Translations under genes and position numbers: made by a program
Shown: piece after piece, positions 49,584-58,252 of the stretch
Numbering within the stretch: position 1 is the first letter of the stretch
Layout: each line of letters starts with the position of its first letter
The notes under the pieces: generated by a model
Databases searched by the model: none
What the model saw: the letters and a program-made list of their open reading frames with translations, nothing else
What the model was told of the DNA's origin: nothing
Origin: an uncultured Christensenella sp.
GTDB lineage: Bacteria > Bacillota > Clostridia > Christensenellales > UBA3700
Reading direction: 5' to 3'
Length of the DNA stretch: 64,000 nt
NCBI GenBank assembly: GCA_949290515.1
Contig: CASERZ010000012.1
Span: forward strand, 1-64,000

Positions 49584-50601
49584 ATGGATTTTTTGATTGA
49601 ATCTATATCACAGGTCACCTGGCAGAACGTTGTCATGTGGCTTATCGGCGGACTTCTTATCTTTCTTGCGATAAAGAAGGATATGGAACCCGCGCTGTTG
49701 CTTCCGATAGGTTTCGGCGCGATACTCGTTACTTCTGTTTATCGGTATAGGCGCGATGATAGACTTCGGTCCGCTGCTTTCAAATCCCAAGCTGTTCCTG
49801 CTGGGCGGTGCGGCGCAGTTCGGTATATTCCTTATCATATTGCTTGCTACAATGATAGGCTTTAATATAAACGACGCTGCGGCTATCGGTATAATCGGCG
49901 CGGCTGACGGTCCTACATCGATACTTGTAGCGATGAAACTGGGCAGTAAGTTCCTTGGCCCTATCACCGTCGTAGCGTACTCATATATGGCGCTTGTTCC
50001 TATTATTCAGCCTGCGGTCGTCAAGCTCTGCACGACGAAGAAGGAAAGACTCATCAAAATGGAATACAACCCCGTATCCGTTTCTCACACCACAAAGGTT
50101 CTTTTCCCGATAGTCGTTACTATTATCGCAGGACTTATCGCACCCAAGTCGCTGGCGCTTGTCGGCTTCCTGATGTTCGGTAACCTCCTCAGAGAATGCG
50201 GCGTTCTGAGACTTCTCAGCGAAACCGCGCAGAACATTCTTGCAAACCTTATAACCCTGCTCCTCGGCATCACGATCGCTTCTCAGATGAAGGCAGAAAC
50301 GTTTGTCACCTGGGAAACTCTGCTGATACTCGTTCTCGGTCTTGCGGCATTCGTATTCGATACCGTTGCAGGCGTTATGTTCGCAAAGTTCATGAACCTG
50401 TTCTCAAAGAAGAAGATCAACCCGATGATCGGTGCGGCCGGTATATCCGCATTCCCGATGTCGGCGCGCGTAATACAGAAGATGGGTCTGAAAGAAGATC
50501 CCAACAACCATCTGCTTATGCACGCTATCGGTGCGAACGTATCTGGACAGATAGCTTCCGCTATCGTAGGCGGTCTCATAATCGGCCTTGTGCTGGCTTA
50601 A
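49584..50601 (+). pseudogene. Na+-translocating decarboxylase beta subunit with internal deletion and frameshift
   Basis: Beta subunits (OadB/GcdB/MmdB type) decarboxylate carboxybiotin and pump Na+. The N-terminus is in one frame from ATG 49584 (AGGAG upstream; MDFLIESISQVTWQNVVMWL, PALLLPIGFGAILV). It jumps at about 49736 to another frame (LFIGIGAMIDFGPLLSNPK) and continues to 50601 through AADGPTSILVAMKLG and GNLLRECGVLRL. By comparison with the family some 40-60 residues between AILV and LFIGIG are missing, so the gene is broken or the assembly collapsed. Codon use with many CTG, and several GATC sites, differ from neighbours. No alpha or biotin subunit is nearby. Confidence 0.82.
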
Positions 50602-50614
50602 CGGAGGTGGAAAT

Positions 50615-50860
50615 ATGAATATGATTTCTTTGCTTGGTATTTCTCTCGATCTTACTCCGATGGATAAGACAAACGTGCTTAAGTCTCTTGAGATAATGTG
50701 GAAGGGCGTTCTCGCAATATTCATCACTATAGCGATCATCCTTTTCGTATCCTGGGGAATCAACACGATATGCAACAAAGCCCGCGCCGCGGTTGAAAAG
50801 AAGAGAGCGGAGCAGCAGGCGAACAAACAGGACGGAAGCGGCGAAAACAAAGCCGAGTAA
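50615..50860 (+). CDS. Small membrane protein, OadG-like
   Basis: 81 residues from ATG 50615 (GGAGGTGG 7 nt upstream), 13 nt after the beta-subunit stop. One transmembrane helix (GVLAIFITIAIILFVSWGIN), then a charged tail (ARAAVEKKRAEQQANKQDGS). Topology and position fit the gamma/delta subunit of Na+-translocating decarboxylases, but these are poorly conserved. It shares the foreign-looking codon use of the preceding gene. Confidence 0.55.
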   Translation: MNMISLLGISLDLTPMDKTNVLKSLEIMWKGVLAIFITIAIILFVSWGINTICNKARAAVEKKRAEQQANKQDGSGENKAE

Positions 50861-50883
50861 CGCTGTTTTATCAGAATTTCTAA

Positions 50884-50918
50884 AACGCGGAGCGTATAAT
50901 GCGCCCCGCGTTTTTTGC
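50884..50918 (+). terminator. Terminator after the decarboxylase genes
   Basis: AAACGCGG-A-GCG pairs with GCG-C-CCGCGTTT, followed by TTTT. Confidence 0.88.
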
Positions 50919-50987
50919 TTCTTTTTACGAGTAAAAACTACGTTAAAAAACAGACGAAGTTTTTGCCGTTTTTTTGACTTAAATTCA

Positions 50988-51052
50988 TAGACAATATTTT
51001 TTATTCTTCTTATGATGTTAGTAATCCTAACAAATATGTTAGGAAACCTAAC
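50988..51052 (+). promoter_or_regulatory. marR promoter with two operators
   Basis: TAGACA (50988-50993), 17-nt spacer, TATGAT (51011-51016). Two 15-bp palindromes follow directly, GTTAGTAATCCTAAC (51017-51031) and GTTAGGAAACCTAAC (51038-51052), six bases apart, placed as MarR autorepression sites. Confidence 0.75.
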
Positions 51053-51070
51053 AAAAATCGGCGGTAAGAA

Positions 51071-51235
51071 ATGAGAAGAAATCTGGGGTATGAAATAAAG
51101 ACGCTCGCGCGTATGATGAAACAATGCATTGACGCCACAGAGTTTATGAAAACAAATAACAGACCAAAGAAAGTGCTAAACTACAAAACACCGGCAGACT
51201 TGTTTGAACAAGAATTGCAAAAGTGTTGCACTTAA
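51071..51235 (+). pseudogene. MarR regulator N-terminus joined to an IS30 transposase C-terminus
   Basis: A 54-residue frame. The first ~21 residues (MRRNLGYEIKTLARMMKQCI) look like the start of a MarR-family regulator and lie behind a MarR-type operator pair. The rest (FMKTNNRPKKVLNYKTPADL and FEQELQ) matches the conserved C-terminal end of IS30-family transposases (NNRPRKxLxYKTPxEVF). The transposase stop is followed by cttaacttgacaattcac, like the ends of IS30 elements. The DNA-binding domain is gone, so no working regulator remains. Confidence 0.72.
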
Positions 51236-51452
51236 CTTGACAATTCACTTATAGCCGACGGCATTATTTTTAGTCGCGTTGCGCGCTTTTCTCTTCGATA
51301 TAAATACAACGTAATTTATTATGTATTTTGTTAATCGATAAAAATCGCAAAAGTATTATGCGTTTTAATTTGAGAGATTAAAGCCGTTATAATTACATTG
51401 AAAGGCGATAATATATTATTATGTAAAATATGCCTTATTTCACGCGCTTGCG
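51236..51452. mobile_element. IS30-family remnant and degenerate sequence
   Basis: Bases after the transposase tail (cttgacaattcac at 51236-51248) look like the end of an IS30 element. The rest of the gap up to the ABC promoter is AT-rich with no gene. The missing body of the marR gene would have occupied this space. The exact element boundary cannot be set. Confidence 0.45.
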
Positions 51453-51481
51453 TTGACTTACGTGCATACATATTATAAAAT
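51453..51481 (+). promoter_or_regulatory. Promoter of the ABC exporter genes
   Basis: TTGACT (51453-51458), 17-nt spacer, TAAAAT (51476-51481), 36 nt before the TTG start. It would allow expression without the marR promoter. Confidence 0.7.
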
Positions 51482-51516
51482 AAATCTATTAGCCGATTAT
51501 TTATACGGAGATAAAA

Positions 51517-53256
51517 TTGAAGTTGATTTTTAAGTATTACAAGAGATATGCTCATCTCATCATAGCCGCACTGGTCTTTCTGACGCTTGAAGCAATTTGC
51601 GAATTGCAATTGCCTAGCTATATGTCAGGTCTCGTTTCCGAGGGTATTGGACAGTCGGATATGGCTACTATATGGAGCTACGGCTGGCGTATGATTGTCA
51701 TTACGATTATAGCTTGCGTATGTTCTGTTCTTGTAGGATATTTTTCTGCTAAGGCAAGCGCGAGAATGTCCAGAGATATCCGCAGCGATATGTTTGCAAA
51801 AGTAATGAATTTTGCCAGCGAAGAATACAATAAATTTTCCGTAAGTTCTTTGATTACAAGATGCACCAACGATATTACGCAGATTCAGATGCTCACGTAT
51901 ATCTTCTTGAGAATGATTATGTTTGCGCCGATTATGGGTATAGGCGGTACGATAAAAGCCGTACAGTTTTCTTCGGGTATATCATCCCTTGCGTGGGTAA
52001 TAGTGGGAGCGATTGCAATAGTTGTCGTATTGATTGTTATCGCGCTTACCATAGTTCAGCCCAAATATATGAAAATGCAAAAACAAATCGACAAGGTCAA
52101 TCAGATAGCGGGCGATGAGTTAAACGGTATGCTAGTTATCCGAGCTTTCAATACTCAGGAGCACGAAGAAAAGCGTTTTGACGATGCCAACAGGGATTTG
52201 ACCCGTACCGCTTTGTTTACTACAAGACTTATGGCGATACTGATGCCTGTAATGACTATTGTTATGAACGGCGTAATGATAGCAATAATATGGATATTTG
52301 CCGCTAAAGTAGACGATATCGCACAGATATCAAATATGATGGCGTTTATGCAATATTCGCTTCATATCATAATGTCGTTTATGATGATTTCTATGATATT
52401 TATAGTACTTCCGAGAGCTATAGTCTCCATCAACCGCGTTGGGGAAGTGCTTTCTATGAAAATTTCCATTACCGACAAAGAAGACAAAACTCAGCCTACG
52501 GGCGCGAGATTCAAGGGCGATATCAAATTCGACAACGTAAGCTACAGCTACGGCGGAGGAGTGCCTGCAATAGAGAATATATCCTTTGAGGCAAAGAGCG
52601 GAGAAGTTACTGCGATTATAGGCAGTACGGGAAGCGGTAAATCTACGGTAATCAATCTTATACCCAGGCTTATGGACGTAAGTTCGGGAAGCGTTACGAT
52701 AGACGGCGTGGACGTCAGGGATATAAATCTTAAGGACTTAAGAAACAATATAGGTTTCGTACCACAGAAAAACACTCTCTTTTCGGGTACGGTGGCTTCT
52801 AATATAGGATACGGAAAAGAGGTTATCACGCAAGAAGAATTGCAAAAAGCGGCACGCATAGCGCAGGCACAAGAATTTATCGATGCTTCTCCCGACGGAT
52901 ACGACAGAGCAATCGCGCAAGGCGGCGACAATGTTTCGGGAGGACAGAAACAGCGACTTGCGATAGCGCGCGCTCTCAGCAAAAACGCGCCTATATATAT
53001 CTTTGACGATTCTTTCTCCGCGCTTGACTTCAAGACTGACGCAAAGCTCAGAATGGCACTTCAGCAGGAGATGGACGATGCGACTGTAATCATAGTCGCG
53101 CAGAGAGTCGGCACAATAAAAAACGCCGACAGAATTATAGTGCTCGACGACGGCAGGGTCGTCGGCAACGGAAAGCACGAAGAGTTGCTCAAGACTTGCA
53201 AGACATATCTCGATATTGCAAAATCGCAACTTTCGGAGGAGGAGCTGGGCTTATGA
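51517..53256 (+). CDS. ABC exporter half-transporter with degenerate ATPase site
   Basis: 579 residues, TTG start at 51517 with GGAG 6 nt upstream. Six transmembrane helices, then the nucleotide-binding domain: Walker A GSTGSGKST (~370), signature VSGGQKQRLAIARAL (~473), Walker B IYIFDDSFSALD. The usual catalytic Glu after Walker B is Asp (FDDS), as in the BmrC/TM287 partner of heterodimeric multidrug exporters. It overlaps the next gene (ATGA), so the two form one transporter. The likely job is drug or lipid export; the broken MarR gene upstream was probably its regulator. Confidence 0.94.
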   Translation: MKLIFKYYKRYAHLIIAALVFLTLEAICELQLPSYMSGLVSEGIGQSDMATIWSYGWRMIVITIIACVCSVLVGYFSAKASARMSRDIRSDMFAKVMNFASEEYNKFSVSSLITRCTNDITQIQMLTYIFLRMIMFAPIMGIGGTIKAVQFSSGISSLAWVIVGAIAIVVVLIVIALTIVQPKYMKMQKQIDKVNQIAGDELNGMLVIRAFNTQEHEEKRFDDANRDLTRTALFTTRLMAILMPVMTIVMNGVMIAIIWIFAAKVDDIAQISNMMAFMQYSLHIIMSFMMISMIFIVLPRAIVSINRVGEVLSMKISITDKEDKTQPTGARFKGDIKFDNVSYSYGGGVPAIENISFEAKSGEVTAIIGSTGSGKSTVINLIPRLMDVSSGSVTIDGVDVRDINLKDLRNNIGFVPQKNTLFSGTVASNIGYGKEVITQEELQKAARIAQAQEFIDASPDGYDRAIAQGGDNVSGGQKQRLAIARALSKNAPIYIFDDSFSALDFKTDAKLRMALQQEMDDATVIIVAQRVGTIKNADRIIVLDDGRVVGNGKHEELLKTCKTYLDIAKSQLSEEELGL

Positions 53257-55478
53257 GTAATGCTCCCCGACAGAGAATGCACGGACCTATGGGCGGAAGA
53301 GGCCGTATGCCTATGGGCGTAGAAAAAGCAAAAGACTTCAAGGGTACGGCAAAGAAACTTTTGAAGTATATGCGCAAGGACGTTGTAATAATGATAATAG
53401 CGTTCATACTTGCCATAGGCGGAGTAATCGCAACCATTACGCTCCCCGATATCTTGGGCAACGCTACCGACACTCTGGTAGTCGGCGTAATGCAAAAGAG
53501 CGTATACAACAAAATAGTACCCTCGCTCAGATTTGACGAAGAAACTCTTAAGGTGTTCGAAAGCGTAGGCAACGCGACCATAGGTGACGTCAAAAATCTT
53601 ATAAGCAGTGAATGGACCGACCCGTCCAAACAGGAAATCGTAGACGCTATCTCTGAGGAAAACAAAGAATTGATATTGTCTTTGCCCGAGGGATTGAACA
53701 ACGTGCTTCTCAAAAAACTTGCCGAGGCATCACGCAATGCCGCTACTTTAGGTGAGTATATGGATATTATAAACAATACTGCGATGCTCGACAGTATCCC
53801 CGAAAGTTACCGCGAGGCGGTGCGCGAAATATCTATGACTCAAGCACCTAAAACCGATACTGACAAGATTGCGAATATTATGCTTAAACTCATAATTCTC
53901 GTTTTGGCAAGCGGCATAATGTCCTATGCTCAGGGATTTTTGCTTTCGGGAGTATCGCAAAAGATATCATACCGTTTCAGAAAAGACCTCAACGAGAAGA
54001 TTGACAAGTTGCCTTTGAAGTATTACGACAATACGACTAACGGCGAAGTAATGAGCCTTATCACCAACGATATCGACACGATATCCACTTCGCTTAATCA
54101 AAGCCTTTCGCAGATGCTCACGTCGGTGACTACGGTTATAGGCGTGCTGATAATGATGCTGAGAATATCTCCTCTTATGACGCTTATATCCATAGTAAGC
54201 GTACCTCTGTTGCTTATAGCGGCGGGACTTATCATCAAGAGGTCGCAAAAGTATTTCAAGCGTCAGCAACAGTACCTTGGACACGTCAACGGTCAGATAG
54301 AAGAAATGTTCTCGGGGCATAACGTTGTAAAACTTTTCAACGGCGAGGAGAAGAGCGTAGAAGAATTCAACAAGTACAATGACGAGTTGTACAAGTCGGT
54401 TTGGAGTTCGCAGTTTTTCTCGGGACTTATGCAGCCTTCTGCAAAAGCGGTAGGTAACCTCGGTTATGTGGCGGTATGTATTCTGGGCGGATATCTCGTA
54501 GTCAACGGCAATCTAGGTGTAGGTAATATTCAGTCTTTCGTGCAGTACGTAAGGCAATTCAATCAGCCTATTACTCAGCTTGCAAGCGTTGCCAATACCT
54601 TCCAGTCAACGATAGCGGCGGCAGAGAGAGTATTCGGATTTTTGGAGCAGGAAGAAGAGAAAGAGAGCGGAAGCCTTACTTTGGAAGAAGTCAAAGGCGA
54701 CGTAACTTTTGAAAACGTGAAATTCGGTTATTCTCCCGAAAAGATAATAATAAAGGACTTTACGAGCAAAGTCAAAAGAGGTCAACGCATCGCAATCGTA
54801 GGTCCGACGGGAGCGGGTAAAACCACGCTCGTAAAACTCCTTATGAGATTTTACGATATCAATGACGGCAAGATTACCGTCGACGGTATAGATATCAAAG
54901 AATTTTCTCGCTCAGGATTGAGAGAGCATATCGGTATGGTGTTGCAGGATACGTGGCTGTACAACGGTACCATAATGGAAAATATCCGTTACGGAAGGCT
55001 CGACGCTACCGACGAAGAGGTAATAGAAGCGGCTAAGATGGCTTGCGCAGACCACTTTATCAACACTTTGCCCGAAGGATATAATTTTGTAATCAATGCC
55101 GACGCAGGAAATATATCTCAGGGACAAAAACAACTTTTGACGATAGCGAGAGCTATCCTTGCCGATTCCGAAATAATGATACTTGACGAAGCTACGAGCC
55201 TTGTGGATACACGTACGGAAATGCTTATACAACAGGCAATGAACACTCTGACGAAAGGCAGGACGAGTTTTGTTATCGCGCACAGACTGTCGACAATAAG
55301 AGACGCAGACAATATTCTCGTACTCAAAGACGGAGATATCGTAGAGCAAGGTACGCATACTCAATTACTGGAGAAGAACGGTTTTTATGCAGAGCTATAC
55401 AATGCGCAGTTTTTGGGTATGAGTATAGACGATGTCGAAGAAGGTAAAAAGCAAAAGAATCAAGCTTGCGGGATATAA
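53253..55478 (+). CDS. ABC exporter half-transporter, canonical ATPase partner
   Basis: 741 residues from ATG 53253, overlapping the previous stop. A Met/Gly/Arg-rich N-terminus (RMHGPMGGRGRMPMG), TM1, then an insertion of about 130 residues (~60-190) before TM2, probably extracellular, as in BmrD-type subunits. Nucleotide-binding domain: GPTGAGKTT, signature ISQGQKQLLTIARA and Walker B IMILDEATSLVDTRTE with the catalytic Glu. With the 51517 product it forms an asymmetric heterodimer in which only one ATP site is fully active. Confidence 0.95.
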   Translation: MSNAPRQRMHGPMGGRGRMPMGVEKAKDFKGTAKKLLKYMRKDVVIMIIAFILAIGGVIATITLPDILGNATDTLVVGVMQKSVYNKIVPSLRFDEETLKVFESVGNATIGDVKNLISSEWTDPSKQEIVDAISEENKELILSLPEGLNNVLLKKLAEASRNAATLGEYMDIINNTAMLDSIPESYREAVREISMTQAPKTDTDKIANIMLKLIILVLASGIMSYAQGFLLSGVSQKISYRFRKDLNEKIDKLPLKYYDNTTNGEVMSLITNDIDTISTSLNQSLSQMLTSVTTVIGVLIMMLRISPLMTLISIVSVPLLLIAAGLIIKRSQKYFKRQQQYLGHVNGQIEEMFSGHNVVKLFNGEEKSVEEFNKYNDELYKSVWSSQFFSGLMQPSAKAVGNLGYVAVCILGGYLVVNGNLGVGNIQSFVQYVRQFNQPITQLASVANTFQSTIAAAERVFGFLEQEEEKESGSLTLEEVKGDVTFENVKFGYSPEKIIIKDFTSKVKRGQRIAIVGPTGAGKTTLVKLLMRFYDINDGKITVDGIDIKEFSRSGLREHIGMVLQDTWLYNGTIMENIRYGRLDATDEEVIEAAKMACADHFINTLPEGYNFVINADAGNISQGQKQLLTIARAILADSEIMILDEATSLVDTRTEMLIQQAMNTLTKGRTSFVIAHRLSTIRDADNILVLKDGDIVEQGTHTQLLEKNGFYAELYNAQFLGMSIDDVEEGKKQKNQACGI

Positions 55479-55661
55479 GTTTTTTGTAATTAATTAAGGA
55501 AAAGTTAAGCTTTATCCCACAAACTTCACCGAAGGTATTGATTTTAGTATTCAGAAATGCTATCATATATATGCGGACGAGAGTTGAGCTTAAGAATGCC
55601 AGACTTTCCAAGCCAAAGAGTTGACTGTTTCATAATGTACGACCTTTTATAAACTTTCCGG

Positions 55662-55690
55662 AAAACCGCCTCGATGAGGCGGTTTTCTGG
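55662..55690 (+). terminator. Terminator after the ABC exporter genes
   Basis: AAAACCGCCTC-GAT-GAGGCGGTTTT. It sits inside a 364-nt gap (55479-55842) in which I find no gene. Confidence 0.85.
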
Positions 55691-55806
55691 TTGTAAGGAA
55701 AAAATATAAAATCGCACAAGTCAAATGTATTAAAAGACAAAAAGCGGTTGAAGGCTTTTTTCTATGCTTTAGAGAAAAAGGATTTTAAAAATATATAGCA
55801 TAACTC

Positions 55807-55835
55807 TTGTATATCTTTGCGTAATTTGTTATAAT
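55807..55835 (+). promoter_or_regulatory. Promoter directly abutting the DUF4838 start codon
   Basis: TTGTAT (55807-55812), 17-nt spacer, TATAAT (55830-55835). The ATG is at 55843, only 7 nt after the -10, and there is no Shine-Dalgarno, so the transcript may be leaderless. Confidence 0.7.
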
Positions 55836-55842
55836 TAAATTT

Positions 55843-57852
55843 ATGAAAACCAAGGTGATAATCGTAGTATGTATAATTTTGGCGGTTGCGCTTGTAGGTG
55901 TACTCTCGCTGGCGGTAACCGTATCGGCTAAAGGATACGAGCGTTTTACGGTATCGGATAAACTTACGTATGACGAAAATGCCGTAGCCGAGGCTATGGC
56001 GAAAGAAAAGGATTTATGTCTTGCAAAGGACGGCAAGAGCGATTATATAGCGATTTTCCCTTTTACCGCATCTCAGGCATTAGTCAACGACGTGCAGTAT
56101 TTTGCCTATGTTTTCAATAAGATGACGGGTGCCGGCATACGCGTGGTTTCCGACAAGGAAGCAAAAACGTTGCCTAAAGCCGCATTCGTTTTCGGAGATA
56201 CCGATTTCAGCGCGGGAATTTCTAATGAAGGCGTAAAGGACGACGGGTACAGAGTATACAGCGAAGGCAACGTGATTTATGTCAAGGCGTTGGATGAAGC
56301 AGGTGTCAGAAACGGTATTTACGGTTTTCTTGAAGATAAATTCGAAGTAATGTTTATAGAGGAAAATTACGATTATATTCCCTTTTTCCCTACAATTTAT
56401 TTAGATAAATTAGACTATATCAGCAATCCCGACATGGCGTGGAGAAGAGTATATCAATACGAGATTTTGCAAAATCACTGGTACAGTCGATTGCGTCTTA
56501 ACGGATTCCCCGAAAACGATTGGGGTAGATGGTGTCACAGTGCATTCGATTACGTTTCTCCCGACTTGTATTTTGAAAGCAACCCCGAATATTTCGCTAT
56601 GATAAACGGAGAAAGACAGGCTACGCAGCTTTGTTATTCGTATTTTATCGACAACGAAGACGCGTTTGAAATCATAGCAACTTCGCTTTGGACTATGATG
56701 CAGGAAAAGCCCGACGCTAAGTATTGGGATTTTTCCGTTATGGACAACAATGACTACTGTCAGTGCGAAAAGTGCGCAAGCATACTCGAAAAGACGGGCA
56801 GTATGATGGGTACGGTGTTGCCTCTAGTCAACAAGCTGGCACAACGTTTTACCGACGTTAAGATATCCACTTTGGCGTATCTTTTCTGCAAGGAAGTTCC
56901 CGAGGGGATAGTTCCTCTGGACAACGTAAATATTGTAGTGGCTCCCATAGGTACCAGTCAGAATTATTCGCTAGCAAAGGGTACTAATTATTTCTCTTCC
57001 AACGGAAAAAGGATAATCGAGGAGTGGGGAAAGGTTGCGCCTAATCTGTTAGTATGGGACTATGTGGTCAATTTCAGCAATTTGTTGATGCCTTATCCTA
57101 ATCTTGGAGTTCAGCAGTCAAATCTCGAATTTTATCTTGCCAACAACGTCGACGGCGTATATCATCAGGGCAACCGCGAGAAAGAAGGCGAGACGTCGCG
57201 TATGCGTTCGTATCTTTTGTCAAGACAGTTGTGGGACAGCGATATTGACCTTGAGTCGCTTGCCGCAAAGTATGTGCAAGTAGCATATAAGGAAGCGGCG
57301 AAAGACGTAGCGGTATATATGGACAAGATTAGCGACAGAGTATACTTCTTGCCCGGCAATCTCGATTTGTATGACAGTGTATCCAAGCACAAGGTAGATT
57401 ATCTTGCCGTAACGTCTCTAAATGAGTACGAAGGAATTATCCGTTCGGCTATGAGTAAGGTTGAACCTGACAGCAAAGAGTATGAAAGGATAGAGCGCAT
57501 ATATATGAGCCTTATGTATACCCGCTGTATGGACAGCAGTCTCAACGTGGACAAAAAGACTGCGAGCGCACAGGAGTTTGTCAAACTCGCGGATAAGTAC
57601 GGCGTAACGATGGTTGGCGAAACCGTAAGCCTCGAGGAATGGTACGCGCAATTCAATACGGAATATCTTGAAGATATCAAAGGTTACAGAATAGCATTGA
57701 TAACAGTAAGCTCTGTTTTCCCTATGATATTGATAGGCTTTGCTCTTATGGTAGCAACAACCGGTGCGCTTAAAAAGAAAATCGTCATAGAAAATCTGAA
57801 AAAAGAGGCAGAACAAAATGATAAAGACGAAGACGAAATACAGACACTTTAA
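55843..57852 (+). CDS. DUF4838-type surface protein, glycosidase-like
   Basis: 669 residues. N-terminal membrane or signal segment (VIIVVCIILAVALVGVLSLAV), then a carbohydrate-hydrolase-like N-domain (DGYRVYSEGNVIYVKALDEAGVRNGIYGFLED, reminiscent of GH20/GH67 companions) and the DUF4838 region (WDFSVMDNNDYCQCEKC with CxxxCxxC, ISTLAYLFCKEVPEG, NNVDGVYHQGNREKEGE). A second transmembrane helix near the C-terminus (ITVSSVFPMILIGFALMVA) with a charged tail ties both ends to the membrane. Likely acts on polysaccharide outside the cell; the catalytic residues are not known. No Shine-Dalgarno is visible. Confidence 0.82.
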   Translation: MKTKVIIVVCIILAVALVGVLSLAVTVSAKGYERFTVSDKLTYDENAVAEAMAKEKDLCLAKDGKSDYIAIFPFTASQALVNDVQYFAYVFNKMTGAGIRVVSDKEAKTLPKAAFVFGDTDFSAGISNEGVKDDGYRVYSEGNVIYVKALDEAGVRNGIYGFLEDKFEVMFIEENYDYIPFFPTIYLDKLDYISNPDMAWRRVYQYEILQNHWYSRLRLNGFPENDWGRWCHSAFDYVSPDLYFESNPEYFAMINGERQATQLCYSYFIDNEDAFEIIATSLWTMMQEKPDAKYWDFSVMDNNDYCQCEKCASILEKTGSMMGTVLPLVNKLAQRFTDVKISTLAYLFCKEVPEGIVPLDNVNIVVAPIGTSQNYSLAKGTNYFSSNGKRIIEEWGKVAPNLLVWDYVVNFSNLLMPYPNLGVQQSNLEFYLANNVDGVYHQGNREKEGETSRMRSYLLSRQLWDSDIDLESLAAKYVQVAYKEAAKDVAVYMDKISDRVYFLPGNLDLYDSVSKHKVDYLAVTSLNEYEGIIRSAMSKVEPDSKEYERIERIYMSLMYTRCMDSSLNVDKKTASAQEFVKLADKYGVTMVGETVSLEEWYAQFNTEYLEDIKGYRIALITVSSVFPMILIGFALMVATTGALKKKIVIENLKKEAEQNDKDEDEIQTL

Positions 57853-58030
57853 AGGTAAGGAGTATGAAGTGATTGCTATAGCTACTCACAGCGAAACTCT
57901 CGAAAAAATGGTCGTGTATCGCGCGTTATACGGAGAGGGAGGTATATGGGTAAGACCTCTTGAAATGTTTGAAGGTTACGTCGAAAGGGAGGGAAAGACT
58001 TTCAAAAGATTCGAAGAAATAACGGACTGA
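57818..58030 (+). CDS. DUF1653-domain protein
   Basis: 70 residues, ATG at 57818 with AGAGGCAG upstream, overlapping the end of the previous gene by 35 nt in another frame. YRHFKGKEYEVIAIATHSET, VVYRALYGEGGIWVRPLEMF and the end YVEREGKTFKRFEEI are the whole DUF1653 fold, a small beta protein of unknown role. The overlap suggests translation coupling with the DUF4838 gene. Confidence 0.9.
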   Translation: MIKTKTKYRHFKGKEYEVIAIATHSETLEKMVVYRALYGEGGIWVRPLEMFEGYVEREGKTFKRFEEITD

Positions 58031-58059
58031 CAGAAATTTATAACCTGTAATCTATTAAG

Positions 58060-58087
58060 GCAAAAGCTAAACAGCTTTTGCTTTTTT
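58060..58087 (+). terminator. Terminator after the DUF1653 gene
   Basis: GCAAAAGCT-AAAC-AGCTTTTGC followed by TTTTTT. Confidence 0.93.
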
Positions 58088-58252
58088 GTTATCATAAACC
58101 ATCCGTTTTACGTGTAAAGAGTTGTTCTATTGAGTTAAGCAGTACAAACCGACGAAACACGCAAAAAGAGACTTATTGCGGTATGACAAAACCGCATAAA
58201 AGCAAAGGTATTTTTGACAAAATACGGCATATTATATCTTGACGGAGGATAT

